This document shows, in pieces, positions 28,847 through 36,696 of a stretch of DNA of 38,762 nt. Source of the DNA: DASXVX01 sp036504075 (GTDB taxonomy: Bacteria; Bacillota; Sulfobacillia; Symbiobacteriales; Symbiobacteriaceae); NCBI GenBank assembly GCA_036504075.1, contig DASXVX010000085.1, forward strand, positions 1-38,762. Direction: 5' to 3'. Made by a program: the position numbers and the translations under genes. The number at the start of each line of letters is the position of its first letter. Position 1 is the first letter of the stretch. Under the pieces are notes generated by a model. The model made no database searches, was not told the origin of the DNA, and saw only the letters and a program-made list of their open reading frames with translations.

Positions 28847-30346
28847 GTGCATAAACACGGGCTGGTCAGGCGGCTGCTCCTGATTCTGATGATCGCTCTC
28901 ATGCTCACGGGCTTTGCTTCCTCTGTCCTGGCCGCGGCCGGGGACGATCTGACCGCTGCCAACGTGTTGGTCACCAAGGCCCTCGACCGTGCGAAGCAGG
29001 GCGACGTCGAAGAGGCGCGGGCGCAGTATGAGGCGTTTCGGAAGACCTGGCTCGATATTGAAGACGGCATCAAGAATCAGTCAAAAACCGCTTACAAATC
29101 TATTGAGGACGAAATGGCGACCGTGCAATTTGCGCTCCTCAAGACCCCGCCCGACCAGGCGGGTCTGGTCCAGGGCTTGCAGTCGCTGCAGGCCGCCAAC
29201 GTCCGCTTTGTGGCCGGTGGTTACCCGGCCGACGGCACCAAATCTGCCAATCCCGCTCCGGCCGCCCAGTCCGGCACGTCGGTGGCCGACCTGCTCAAAC
29301 TGCTCGACCAGGCGAAAGCACGTGCCCAGGCCAAAGATGCGGCCGGCGCCGCCGCCGCCATGGGGCAGTTCCGCAACTCCTGGCTGGACGTGGAAGGCGT
29401 CGTCCTGACCCAGTCGGCCAAGATCTATGGCGATGCGGAACGGGACATGGTGAGCGCCCAGGCGCTGCTGTTGAACACGCCCCCCGACTTCGACCGGGCC
29501 ACGGCGATTATCGCCAACATGCAGGAGTACCTGGCGCCGGTGGCGGGGAAGACCTCGTACTCGCTCTGGGACGCCTCCACGATTATCCTGCGGGAAGGGC
29601 TGGAAGCGCTGCTGGTGTTGGTAGCCCTCCTGGGCTTCGTCAAGAAAAGCGGACAGGCGAACGGAAGTAGCTGGATCTGGGGCGGCGTGGGTGCGGGCCT
29701 GGCTGTCAGCGCAGCGCTGGCGCTGGCCGTGAAGCTGCTCTTCGGCTCCGGCGCCTTCGGGAACAACAACTTCCTCATGCAAGGCTATACGGGTCTGTTC
29801 GCGGCGGTCATGCTTGTGTACGTAAGCTACTGGCTGCACAGCAAGTCCAGCGTCGCCGAATGGAACCGCTACATTCACGATAAATCTTCGGCCGCGCTGG
29901 CTACCGGCAACCTGTTTTCGCTGGCTACCCTGGCCTTCCTGGCGGTCTTCCGGGAAGGGACCGAGACGGTCCTGTTCTACGTCGGCATGGCTTCCTCAAT
30001 TGCGCTGCGGGACTTGCTGCTCGGCCTGGGCCTCGGCCTCGGGATTCTCGCCGTGCTGGCATTCGCGATGCTGAAAGTTGGCCTGAAGATTCCCATGCGG
30101 CCGTTCTTCCTGGTCTCCAGCGTGCTCGTCTTCTACCTCGGGTTCAAGTTCACCGGCATGGGCGTGCACGGCCTCCAGTTGGCCGGGTTGCTGCCCGCAA
30201 CGGTGGTGCCATACCTTCCCAGCATCGACGCTCTGGCGCTGTATCCGAACTGGCAGTCGACACTGCCGCAGTTCCTGCTCCTGGTCTTCGCCGTTGCCAT
30301 GGTTCTGGTTACCCGCCGTCGGAATGCCCGGGCAAACCTCGGGTAA
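28847..30346 (+). CDS. FTR1-family iron permease with duplicated extracellular module
   Basis: A 499-residue protein from GTG 28847 (GGGGGT upstream). A signal peptide (residues 1-30, ending SSVLAAAG) is followed by two copies of a ~85-residue helical module. Copy one has FRKTWLDIEDGIK and AYKSIEDEM; copy two has FRNSWLDVEGVVL and IYGDAERDM. The rest is the seven-helix FTR1 core, with the REGLE motif near residue 249 and REGTE near 369; REXXE motifs carry iron in this family. It imports iron, probably Fe(III), and is controlled by the Fur box just upstream. The next gene is a lipoprotein with the same module, so the two likely cooperate. Confidence 0.9.
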   Translation: MHKHGLVRRLLLILMIALMLTGFASSVLAAAGDDLTAANVLVTKALDRAKQGDVEEARAQYEAFRKTWLDIEDGIKNQSKTAYKSIEDEMATVQFALLKTPPDQAGLVQGLQSLQAANVRFVAGGYPADGTKSANPAPAAQSGTSVADLLKLLDQAKARAQAKDAAGAAAAMGQFRNSWLDVEGVVLTQSAKIYGDAERDMVSAQALLLNTPPDFDRATAIIANMQEYLAPVAGKTSYSLWDASTIILREGLEALLVLVALLGFVKKSGQANGSSWIWGGVGAGLAVSAALALAVKLLFGSGAFGNNNFLMQGYTGLFAAVMLVYVSYWLHSKSSVAEWNRYIHDKSSAALATGNLFSLATLAFLAVFREGTETVLFYVGMASSIALRDLLLGLGLGLGILAVLAFAMLKVGLKIPMRPFFLVSSVLVFYLGFKFTGMGVHGLQLAGLLPATVVPYLPSIDALALYPNWQSTLPQFLLLVFAVAMVLVTRRRNARANLG

Positions 30347-30382
30347 AGTTCCCATACATCAGGTCAAGAGGAGAATATCACT

Positions 30383-30835
30383 ATGAAGTTGCGTGCTTTA
30401 GTGGCTGCCCTGTACATTACCACTGCCCTTACCGTTGCCGCCTGCGGTGGCGTCAAGCCGGCCGCCGACCCGAAGACTCCCGCTCCCGCTCCCGCTGCGA
30501 CCCAGCCGGCGGCCCCGGCCCCGGCGCCTGCCGCCAACAACGACGCCGCCGCAATCAAAGCCGGGGTCGCGAAGATGCGCCAGCAGATGGCGCCTCTGAA
30601 GGAAGCCTTGAACGCCGGCGATGCTGCCAAGGCGCAGAAGTATGCCGATGATACCGACGGGGCCTGGGACACGTTTGAGGACGCCGTAAAGGCGAAGGAT
30701 AAGGACCTGTACGAAAAGATCGAAGACCCCCTGCACGCCCTCACGGCCGGCGCCAAGGCCGCGACGCTCGACAAGAAGTTAATGCTCGACCAGGTTGCGA
30801 AGCTGGACGCCCTGCTGGGCGAACTTACGAAGTAA
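30383..30835 (+). CDS. Lipoprotein with the FTR1 extracellular module
   Basis: A 150-residue lipoprotein: MKLRALVAALYITTALTVAAC, with the lipobox LTVAAC and Cys21 for lipid attachment. An Ala/Pro-rich linker follows (about 25-52), then one helical module with AWDTFEDAVKAKDKDLYEKI and IEDPLHAL. The pattern F/T-x-x-x-W-x-x-x-E followed 11-13 residues later by Y-x-x-x/I-E matches both modules of the permease. It probably sits on the outer face of the membrane and hands iron to the permease; this is inferred from the shared module and the 36-bp spacing. AGAGGAGAA precedes ATG 30383. Confidence 0.82.
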   Translation: MKLRALVAALYITTALTVAACGGVKPAADPKTPAPAPAATQPAAPAPAPAANNDAAAIKAGVAKMRQQMAPLKEALNAGDAAKAQKYADDTDGAWDTFEDAVKAKDKDLYEKIEDPLHALTAGAKAATLDKKLMLDQVAKLDALLGELTK

Positions 30836-30850
30836 ACCCGACGAACACGA

Positions 30851-30874
30851 AGGCCATGGCGAGAGCCATGGCCT
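30851..30874. terminator. Bidirectional terminator between lipoprotein and DoxX genes
   Basis: AGGCCATGGC (30851-30860), loop GAGA, GCCATGGCCT (30865-30874). It lies between convergent genes; the T-tract is short. Confidence 0.6.
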
Positions 30875-30878
30875 TTGC

Positions 30879-31271
30879 TCAATCCGTGGGCCGGCGGGCC
30901 GGTTCACGCCCCCCCAGCGGGCCGGAGAACACCAGGGACAGGGCAGCAGCCATAAGCACCAGTTCGTACTCCCAGCCACCCACGAAGCCCTTATTCAGCT
31001 TGGTCGTGACAATGGCCCCCAGCATGTTTGCCGCCAGCAGCGCGGCGGCGATGCGGGTGCCAATCCCCGCCAGCAGCATCAGGCCGCCCACCACTTCCAC
31101 GGCCCCGATCATCAGCACCATGGCATGGGGGGCCGGGAGGCCAATCCTGGCGAAAAACGGGACCAAGGTAGCGGCGTGGGCCAGCTTGGGCCAGCCATGC
31201 ACAATGAACACGGCACCCAGCGCCAGCCGCAAAATGACGGGGGCGAGGTAGGCGTAGCGGTTCAACACCAT
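30879..31271 (-). CDS. DoxX-family membrane protein
   Basis: A 130-residue, four-helix membrane protein. APVILRLALGAVFIVHGWPKL is the DoxX first helix and signature; MVLMIGAVEVVGGLMLLAGI, RIAAALLAANMLGAIVTTKL and YELVLMAAALSLVFSGP follow. ATG 31271 is chosen because GGAGGA precedes it; the longer frame to 31334 would run into the divergent promoter region. DoxX relatives link to quinone or thiosulfate chemistry or to oxidative-stress complexes, but most have no known activity. It is transcribed away from rsgA. Confidence 0.85.
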   Translation of the reverse strand: MVLNRYAYLAPVILRLALGAVFIVHGWPKLAHAATLVPFFARIGLPAPHAMVLMIGAVEVVGGLMLLAGIGTRIAAALLAANMLGAIVTTKLNKGFVGGWEYELVLMAAALSLVFSGPLGGREPARRPTD

Positions 31272-31341
31272 GGGGCGATTCCTCCGTTGCTTCTTCTTCG
31301 CAGCCAAGCGTAGTTTTCCCCCCGGTGCGATCAATAAACAG

Positions 31342-31371
31342 TTGACAGGTCCCTGGCCGAGTGGCTAGAAT
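31342..31371 (+). promoter_or_regulatory. Sigma-A-type promoter of the rsgA leader
   Basis: TTGACA (31342-31347), 18-bp spacer, TAGAAT (31366-31371): the same -35 box and spacing as the promoter at 3642-3671 in front of the other leader ORF. Confidence 0.8.
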
Positions 31372-31409
31372 AACCAACGGACCCAACTGATTTTGAGGAG
31401 GTGGCTGTC

Positions 31410-31475
31410 ATGTCGGCAATGAGCGTTATTCTCCGCGCCTGCATTTCTCGCCACCCGTTTTCCTGGCACGCGTAG
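31410..31475 (+). CDS. 21-residue leader peptide before the rsgA attenuator
   Basis: ATG 31410 follows GAGGAGG (31395-31401) by eight bases, the same spacing as the leader at 3720. It encodes MSAMSVILRACISRHPFSWH then Ala and a stop. Codons CAC CCG T (31452-31458) are an exact copy of the first seven bases of the downstream terminator's 3' arm. A ribosome paused before them would leave CACCCGT free to pair with ACGGGTG (31504-31510) and open the terminator. A ribosome reaching the stop would cover it and let the terminator form. Cysteine, histidine and tryptophan codons are present but not clustered, so a classical amino-acid attenuator is unlikely. Confidence 0.7.
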   Translation: MSAMSVILRACISRHPFSWHA

Positions 31476-31499
31476 GTCAGCCTGACACAGGCTTCCTCC

Positions 31500-31529
31500 G
31501 GCCACGGGTGGTTCACCCGTGGCCTTTTT
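31500..31529 (+). terminator. Attenuator terminator before rsgA
   Basis: GGCCACGGGTG (31500-31510), loop GTT, CACCCGTGGCC (31514-31524), then five T. It lies between the promoter at 31342 and rsgA, with no other promoter seen in between. Confidence 0.9.
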
Positions 31530-31637
31530 ATGCCTCCGCGCGGGAGGTTCAGAGCCACGGGGACAGATCTGTCACCGTGGCTTTTCCGCGGCCAACCGAA
31601 GGGCGGCCGCGCACAAACATTTGGGAGGAATCCAGCC

Positions 31638-32552
31638 TTGTCAGATACCGGTATCGTCATTCGTAACGACGGTCCTCGCTTCTGGGTGGACCTTGGCCAT
31701 GAGACCCTTGGCAATCAAGAAATCCCCTGCGGCCTGCGCGGCAAGCTCAAGCGGGAGCACCAGCGGGTCACCAGCATCGTGGTGGTGGGCGACCGGGTCC
31801 AGGTCGAACGGACCCCCGACGGGGGCGGCATGATCGATGCCGTGGAGCCCCGCAAGAGCGAACTGAGCCGGCCCGGCTTTCACGGCTACGTCCACGTGAT
31901 GGCTGCGAATGTCGACCAGTTGATTATCGTCGGGGCGGCCCAGCAGCCCCGGTTCAAGCTCCATCTGGTCGAACGGTTCATGCGCATCGCGAACCGGGGC
32001 CACATGGCGGTCGTCGTTGTCATCAACAAGTGCGACCTGGAGCATGAGGCGACCATTCGGTCCTGGGTGGTGCCGCTGCTGGGCACGGGTGTGCCCGTGA
32101 TCCTCACCAGCACGCTGGACGGGCGGGGCGTCGAGGAATTGCGGGCGCTGCTGCAGGGCCGCATCTCCGTGCTCGCCGGCCAGTCCGGCGTGGGGAAGAG
32201 CAGTCTGGTGAACTGGCTCTATCCGGAGGCGATGGTCCGGACCAACGCCGTCAGCGACGCCAGCAACAAGGGCCGGCACACCACGACATCCAGCCGGCTG
32301 TACGGCCTGCCCGGCGGCGGCTATCTCGTTGACACGCCGGGAATCAAGGAACTGACGCTCTTCGAAGACGATGAGGAGGAGGAGTCGGCGATCGACATCT
32401 ACCCGGAGATCACGACCGCCGCCGCCGGCTGCAAATTCCGGGACTGCACCCACTCCCATGAGCCGAACTGCGCCGTCAAGGCTGCCGTGGCCCGCGGCGA
32501 CATCCGGCCGGAGCGCTACCACAACTTCCTGCGAATGGGGGAGTCCCGGTGA
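31638..32552 (+). CDS. rsgA: Ribosome small-subunit-dependent GTPase RsgA
   Basis: A 304-residue circularly permuted GTPase that checks late 30S assembly. An N-terminal OB-fold precedes the G domain, whose motifs come in permuted order: NKCD (G4), GQSGVGKSSLVN (G1), DTPG (G3). A C-terminal zinc motif reads CKFRDCTHSHEPNCAV. TTG 31638 is taken as start because GGGAGG (31623-31628) lies nine bases upstream and SDTGIVIRND matches family N-termini; the in-frame ATG 31530 would begin right at the terminator T-tract. The leader peptide and terminator upstream couple its transcription to translation, an attractive control for a ribosome-assembly factor. Confidence 0.92.
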   Translation: MSDTGIVIRNDGPRFWVDLGHETLGNQEIPCGLRGKLKREHQRVTSIVVVGDRVQVERTPDGGGMIDAVEPRKSELSRPGFHGYVHVMAANVDQLIIVGAAQQPRFKLHLVERFMRIANRGHMAVVVVINKCDLEHEATIRSWVVPLLGTGVPVILTSTLDGRGVEELRALLQGRISVLAGQSGVGKSSLVNWLYPEAMVRTNAVSDASNKGRHTTTSSRLYGLPGGGYLVDTPGIKELTLFEDDEEEESAIDIYPEITTAAAGCKFRDCTHSHEPNCAVKAAVARGDIRPERYHNFLRMGESR

Positions 32553-32581
32553 CCAACGCTGAAACGGCAGTGCCGTAGCCG

Positions 32582-32615
32582 CAACCGCCCGGAGCCAGTT
32601 GGCTCCGGGCGGTTG
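32582..32615. terminator. 15-bp stem between rsgA and the EIIA gene
   Basis: CAACCGCCCGGAGCC (32582-32596), loop AGTT, GGCTCCGGGCGGTTG (32601-32615), between convergent genes. The following T-tract is poor on both strands, but the stem is long and perfect. Confidence 0.65.
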
Positions 32616-32619
32616 TTAT

Positions 32620-33087
32620 CTACCTGACTACGTGCAGGAGCGACCCGACACCGGCCGTGACCGTCTCGCCCGTAGGCGGGAACTCCAGTTTCAGGCCTTC
32701 CGGCAGGCCGGTAATCACCACCGGCGCTACCACCGACCGGGCTGTTCGCCGAAGCTTTTCCAGGTCGAACCGAACGAGGAGGTCGCCCGCCTGCACCTCA
32801 TCGCCCTGGGCGACCACCGGCGTGAAGACGCCCGGAGCGCCCGCGGAGTCGATGCCAACGTGGATCAGGACCTCTACGCCTTCGGGCGACTGGAGGGCCA
32901 CGGCGTGGCCGGTCGGGAAGAGTACAACCACCTGGCCGGCAACCGGGGCCCGGACCACGCCTTCGGCCGGCACGATGGCGACGCCTTCGCCCATGGCGCC
33001 CTCGGAAAAAGCCAGGTCCGGTACGTCGGCCATGGGGATCGTCTGGCCCGAGAGCGGCGGCCGGAGGGAGAGCCAGTGTGCAGTCAT
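32620..33087 (-). CDS. PTS glucose-type EIIA component
   Basis: A 155-residue EIIA of the glucose class, which takes phosphate from HPr and passes it to the IIB domain of the sugar transporter. Both active-site histidines are visible: His61 in PTGHAVAL and His76 in LIHVGIDS. The late GDEVQAGDLLVRFDLEKL is the standard C-terminal motif. ATG 33087 is preceded by AAAGGTGA inside the murQ end, seven bases after the murQ stop. MurP transporters lack their own IIA domain, so this gene very probably supplies it for the operon. Two longer in-frame starts are less likely. Confidence 0.9.
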   Translation of the reverse strand: MTAHWLSLRPPLSGQTIPMADVPDLAFSEGAMGEGVAIVPAEGVVRAPVAGQVVVLFPTGHAVALQSPEGVEVLIHVGIDSAGAPGVFTPVVAQGDEVQAGDLLVRFDLEKLRRTARSVVAPVVITGLPEGLKLEFPPTGETVTAGVGSLLHVVR

Positions 33088-33094
33088 GATCCAC

Positions 33095-34012
33095 TCACCT
33101 TTCGTTGGTTTTACCTTGAAGCATCGCCACGGCTTGCCGGACGAACCCGCCGGCCTCATCCAGGGCGGCCCGCGCCAGCTCGGCATCAGCGCCCGCGAGG
33201 CACATCACCACGGCGACCTTGACCTGGTTGCCGGAGCCGTCCAGCGCCCGGGACGCCGTCTCGTAGTCGGAATTCGTGGCCTGCATGATGATGCGCCGCG
33301 CCCGCTCCACCAGCTTCGCGTTGGTCGGCCGGACGTCGACCATCAAGTTGCCGTACGTTTTGCCCAGGCGGACCATGGTGGCCGTGGAGAGCATGTTCAG
33401 CACCAGTTTCTGCGCCGTGCCGGCCTTCAGCCGGGTGGAGCCGGAGATCGCTTCTGGCCCCACCACCGGTGCGATGGTCACTTCGGCCACCCGGGCCATC
33501 TCCGAATCCGGGTTGCAGGTGAGCCCAACGGCCCGGGCGCCCAACGCCTTCGCCCCTTCCAGGGCGGCGATGGCGTACGGCGTCCGGCCGCTGGCGGCCA
33601 GCGCAATCACCACGTCGCCGGCGTTCACGCCATGCTCCTGGAGGTCCTTCAGCCCTTCCGCCTCGCTATCCTCCATGGACTCGCTGGAGCGGACCAGGGC
33701 GCCGAATCCGCCGGCGATGATGCCCTGAATCAGGTCGGGGCTGACGCTGAAGGTAGGCGGGCACTCCGAGGCGTCCATGACGCCCAGCCGGCCGCTGGTG
33801 CCCGCACCGATGTAGAAAACCCGACCACCGTGGCGGATCGCGTTCACCATTATATCGACCGTCTGGGCCACCTGCGGCAGGACTTGTTCCACCGCCAGGG
33901 CCACCAGCTTGTCTTCGTCGTTCATGGCCCGGACCAGGTCCGCGGTGGACAGGCTGTCCAGGTCCTTGGTCCGTTCGTTGATCCGTTCGGTAACCAGCTT
34001 ATCCAGGTCCAT
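33095..34012 (-). CDS. murQ: N-acetylmuramic acid 6-phosphate etherase
   Basis: A 305-residue SIS-domain lyase that removes D-lactate from MurNAc-6-phosphate to give GlcNAc-6-phosphate. The signature GAGTSGRLGVMDASECPPTF includes the glutamate used in catalysis; the second acidic motif lies in ESMEDSEAEG. ALAASGRTPYAIAAL is the sugar-phosphate loop and a helical C-terminal lid follows. ATG 34012 has AGGGGGC upstream, 19 bases after mupG. It acts after MurP import and MupG cleavage. No nagA or nagB lies in the window, so later steps are encoded elsewhere. Confidence 0.95.
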   Translation of the reverse strand: MDLDKLVTERINERTKDLDSLSTADLVRAMNDEDKLVALAVEQVLPQVAQTVDIMVNAIRHGGRVFYIGAGTSGRLGVMDASECPPTFSVSPDLIQGIIAGGFGALVRSSESMEDSEAEGLKDLQEHGVNAGDVVIALAASGRTPYAIAALEGAKALGARAVGLTCNPDSEMARVAEVTIAPVVGPEAISGSTRLKAGTAQKLVLNMLSTATMVRLGKTYGNLMVDVRPTNAKLVERARRIIMQATNSDYETASRALDGSGNQVKVAVVMCLAGADAELARAALDEAGGFVRQAVAMLQGKTNER

Positions 34013-34031
34013 TTTCGGTTGCCCCCTGTCT

Positions 34032-35126
34032 TTACGCCACCGCGACCAGTTGGAACTTGCGACTGCCGCCCACCCAGCGCAGGAGCGGGAGATCCTCGGG
34101 GATTACCTGCCCGACCACATTGACCCGCGGGTCCGCGGGCAGGTCCACGGTTGCGATCTGCAATTCGCCGGAATAGCGCAGGTAGCCCAGATTGTCCACC
34201 GTGACCGCACCGGCCGGCCGTGTCGCTGTATTGAACGGCGCAATCGCCGGCCCCTGGGCCGCATACGCCCGGGATGCGGTCGAGCGAATGACGAATTCGG
34301 CGGCGTCGGTCCGGTTCTCCTGAACGAACCCCAGCGCAATCTGCTGCTCCAACGCGGAGAGCCCCGGCGTCAGACGGACCCGGATCACGACGCCTTCCGC
34401 CCGGGCCACGGCGCTCACCCGGTCCAACTCCGGCGCCGTGGCCCAGGGATCGCCGAAGAGCACCGTGTCGGTCAAGCCGGTGGCCAGCAGTTCTGCTGCC
34501 GCCCGGCCTGCCTCCATCTGCCGGTGGCGTTCCACCGTGGGCAGCCCGGCAAAGAGCGGCCCCCGGCGTCCGCCGGCGCCCGGGACGAAGGCGGCGACCC
34601 TGAGGCCAAACCGCCTGAACACCTGCGACGAGCGCTGGAAGGAGTCCAGCGAAATGCCCGTCTCGGGGCGGGGGTAGTAGTTGTGGCACCCTTCCAGCAA
34701 CTGCGGATCGGCTCCGGCCGCCATGACCGCCCGCAAGTAGTCGGGGTCCACCGTGGAGGCGTTCAGCACGATGCGGATGCCGAGGGGGTTTGTGGCTACC
34801 CGGGCGACTTCCGCCGGGGTGAAGCCGTAATCCAGCCGGATGCCGGCCAGACCCATGCGGCCGACGACGCCCAGGTCGTCGAGGGTCGCGCCCAGGCCGG
34901 CCAGCGCTTTCGGAGCGATGTCCGCCACCGTTTGCATGCCAAAACCCGCGGCCATTCGGGTCAGGTGCTCCAGGTGGGCTGCCGCCGCCTGCAGGGGAAC
35001 CTCCGGGATATGCAGCGAAGTGAAGACGGCTGTGCCGCCCCGCTCCGCCACAGCGGCCAGGTACCCGGGCAACGTGTCCGCTGTGTCCGGGGAGCCCAGA
35101 AACACCGAAACGCCCCACTCTGCCAT
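34032..35126 (-). CDS. mupG: 6-phospho-N-acetylmuramidase MupG (DUF871 family)
   Basis: A 364-residue TIM-barrel protein plus a small C-terminal beta domain. Family motifs: FTSLHIPEVPLQAA near the start, MQTVADIAPKAL, GVVGRMGLAGIRLDYGFTP, GCHNYYPRPETGIS and FGDPWAT. In Staphylococcus and Bacillus, MupG splits MurNAc-6-phosphate-GlcNAc taken up by MurP. GAGGAGGT seven bases before ATG 35126 fixes the start; the frame's longer N-terminus to 35180 is not supported. It lies between murP and murQ, as in Staphylococcus. Confidence 0.92.
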   Translation of the reverse strand: MAEWGVSVFLGSPDTADTLPGYLAAVAERGGTAVFTSLHIPEVPLQAAAAHLEHLTRMAAGFGMQTVADIAPKALAGLGATLDDLGVVGRMGLAGIRLDYGFTPAEVARVATNPLGIRIVLNASTVDPDYLRAVMAAGADPQLLEGCHNYYPRPETGISLDSFQRSSQVFRRFGLRVAAFVPGAGGRRGPLFAGLPTVERHRQMEAGRAAAELLATGLTDTVLFGDPWATAPELDRVSAVARAEGVVIRVRLTPGLSALEQQIALGFVQENRTDAAEFVIRSTASRAYAAQGPAIAPFNTATRPAGAVTVDNLGYLRYSGELQIATVDLPADPRVNVVGQVIPEDLPLLRWVGGSRKFQLVAVA

Positions 35127-35191
35127 GCGCAAGACCTCCTCGCAGAAAGGGGCCAGGGCGTCTGCCCCTGGCCCCGTCAATGCGCCAGCGA

Positions 35192-36547
35192 CTAGTCGTT
35201 GAACGAGAACGCCTGGGACTCGGCGACCTTGGATTCATCAAAGCCCAGGAGCCAGGTGGCGATGAAGCCGGCGATGTAGGAGATCAGAATGCCCAGTAGG
35301 TAGAGCGCCGGGCTGTTGACCAGCAGCGCCAGCAGCACGCCCGAGACGCCAATTGCCAGGGCCCCGACATGCATCGTGGCGATGAGTGCGCCGCCGAAGG
35401 CCGCACCGATGCAGGCGCCGATGAACGGCCGGAACAGGGGCAGGGTCACGCCGTAGATCAGCGGCTCGCCGATGCCCAAAATGCCTACCGGCAGCGCCGC
35501 GATGATGATCGCCTTCAGGTCCTTGTCCTTCGTCTTGAAGTAAACGGCGCACGCGGCGCCGACCTGACCGGCTCCGGCCATGGCGAGAATCGGCAGCAGC
35601 AAGGTCTGACCGGTCTGTTTGATCAGTTCCAGGTGGATCGGGGTGAGGCCCTGATGCACACCCAGCATGACCAGCGGCAGGAACAGGCCGGCGAGGAGGA
35701 AGCCGGCCACCGGACCGCCCACGGAGAGCAAGCTCTTGGTGAAGCTGGTAATCCAGCTGGAGAAGTAGAAGCCTACCGGCTGGACCGCAAAGAGGACGAT
35801 CAGACCGCCGACCAGCATGGTGAGCAGCGGCGTGACGATGATGTTGATGGTATCCGGCATCCGCTTCTGAATCTGCTTGTACAGCCAGCCCATGAAGGCG
35901 CCGGCGATGAGGGCACCGATGAGGCCGCCGCGCCCGGAGGTCATGGAGAGCGTGTTCAGCGTCGGGGCGATCAGGATGGCGCCGGCCACAGCGCCGATGG
36001 AGGCCGGGCCGCCCCATTCCTTGGCGGCGTTCATGCCGACGAGAATGGAGAGGAAGCCCATGATGGTGGAGCCAAGAACGCCCAGGACGTTGATGACCCC
36101 ATAGCCGAAGATGACGGTCTTCGCGTCGATGAGGTTGGTCTTCTGAAGCACATTATTTAACGCAATAATCATACCGGCGCCGATAATGGCGGGCAGGATC
36201 GGCACAAACACACTGGCGATTTTCCGGAGCAGGTCCTTGGAGCCGGACTTCGGTGCATCGGCCTTGCCGCCGGTCCCGGCACTGTCGCCGAGCCGCATGC
36301 CCGTAACGGTGGTCGTGGCGTCGGCGACCTTCTGGGCCAGGCCCGGGCCAAAAATGACCTGAATCTGGCTGCCGGTCTGGATGACGCCCTTGACGCCGTC
36401 CACCTTCTTCAGGGCGGCCTGGTCGGCGGCCTTCGAATCCCGGGGATTGACGCGGAGCCGGGTCATGCAGCATTCCAGGGACAAGATGTTGTCACGACCA
36501 CCGAGCTTCTCGATCAGTTGCTGAGCGATTGTCTCTTCGCGGCTCAT
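35192..36547 (-). CDS. murP: PTS EIIBC transporter for N-acetylmuramic acid or its disaccharide
   Basis: A 451-residue membrane protein of the sucrose/GlcNAc PTS class. The IIB domain (about 1-85) has the phosphocysteine Cys27 in CMTRLRV. IIC (about 105-451) has ten or so helices, the motif GIGEPLIYGVTLP (GITEP type) that binds the sugar, and MLGVHQGLTPIHLELIKQTG. There is no IIA domain; the EIIA at the operon end should serve it. AAGGAGG eight bases before ATG 36547 fixes the start. An inverted-repeat regulator site lies about 70 bases upstream (36617). The substrate is assigned from MupG and MurQ next door. Confidence 0.92.
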   Translation of the reverse strand: MSREETIAQQLIEKLGGRDNILSLECCMTRLRVNPRDSKAADQAALKKVDGVKGVIQTGSQIQVIFGPGLAQKVADATTTVTGMRLGDSAGTGGKADAPKSGSKDLLRKIASVFVPILPAIIGAGMIIALNNVLQKTNLIDAKTVIFGYGVINVLGVLGSTIMGFLSILVGMNAAKEWGGPASIGAVAGAILIAPTLNTLSMTSGRGGLIGALIAGAFMGWLYKQIQKRMPDTINIIVTPLLTMLVGGLIVLFAVQPVGFYFSSWITSFTKSLLSVGGPVAGFLLAGLFLPLVMLGVHQGLTPIHLELIKQTGQTLLLPILAMAGAGQVGAACAVYFKTKDKDLKAIIIAALPVGILGIGEPLIYGVTLPLFRPFIGACIGAAFGGALIATMHVGALAIGVSGVLLALLVNSPALYLLGILISYIAGFIATWLLGFDESKVAESQAFSFND

Positions 36548-36616
36548 CTGCAAAACCTCCTTGCGGGTAGGTGCGGAAGCAGCCCAGGCGCCCGTCGCGA
36601 TCATCAGATGGTACAG

Positions 36617-36631
36617 ATGTCTAGACCACTT
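36617..36631 (-). promoter_or_regulatory. GntR-type operator (dre-like) before murP
   Basis: On the plus strand ATGTCTAGACCACTT, containing the palindrome GTCTAGAC (36619-36626). It matches the DasR/NagR 'dre' pattern TGGTCTAGACCA in most positions, and matches the site at 37473 at 12 of 14 positions. Confidence 0.75.
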
Positions 36632-36696
36632 CCGGGATAGATAGTTAGCGATCAATCAAAGAGATTCCTTCTGAATACAGAAATTTTTCCGGAGGA

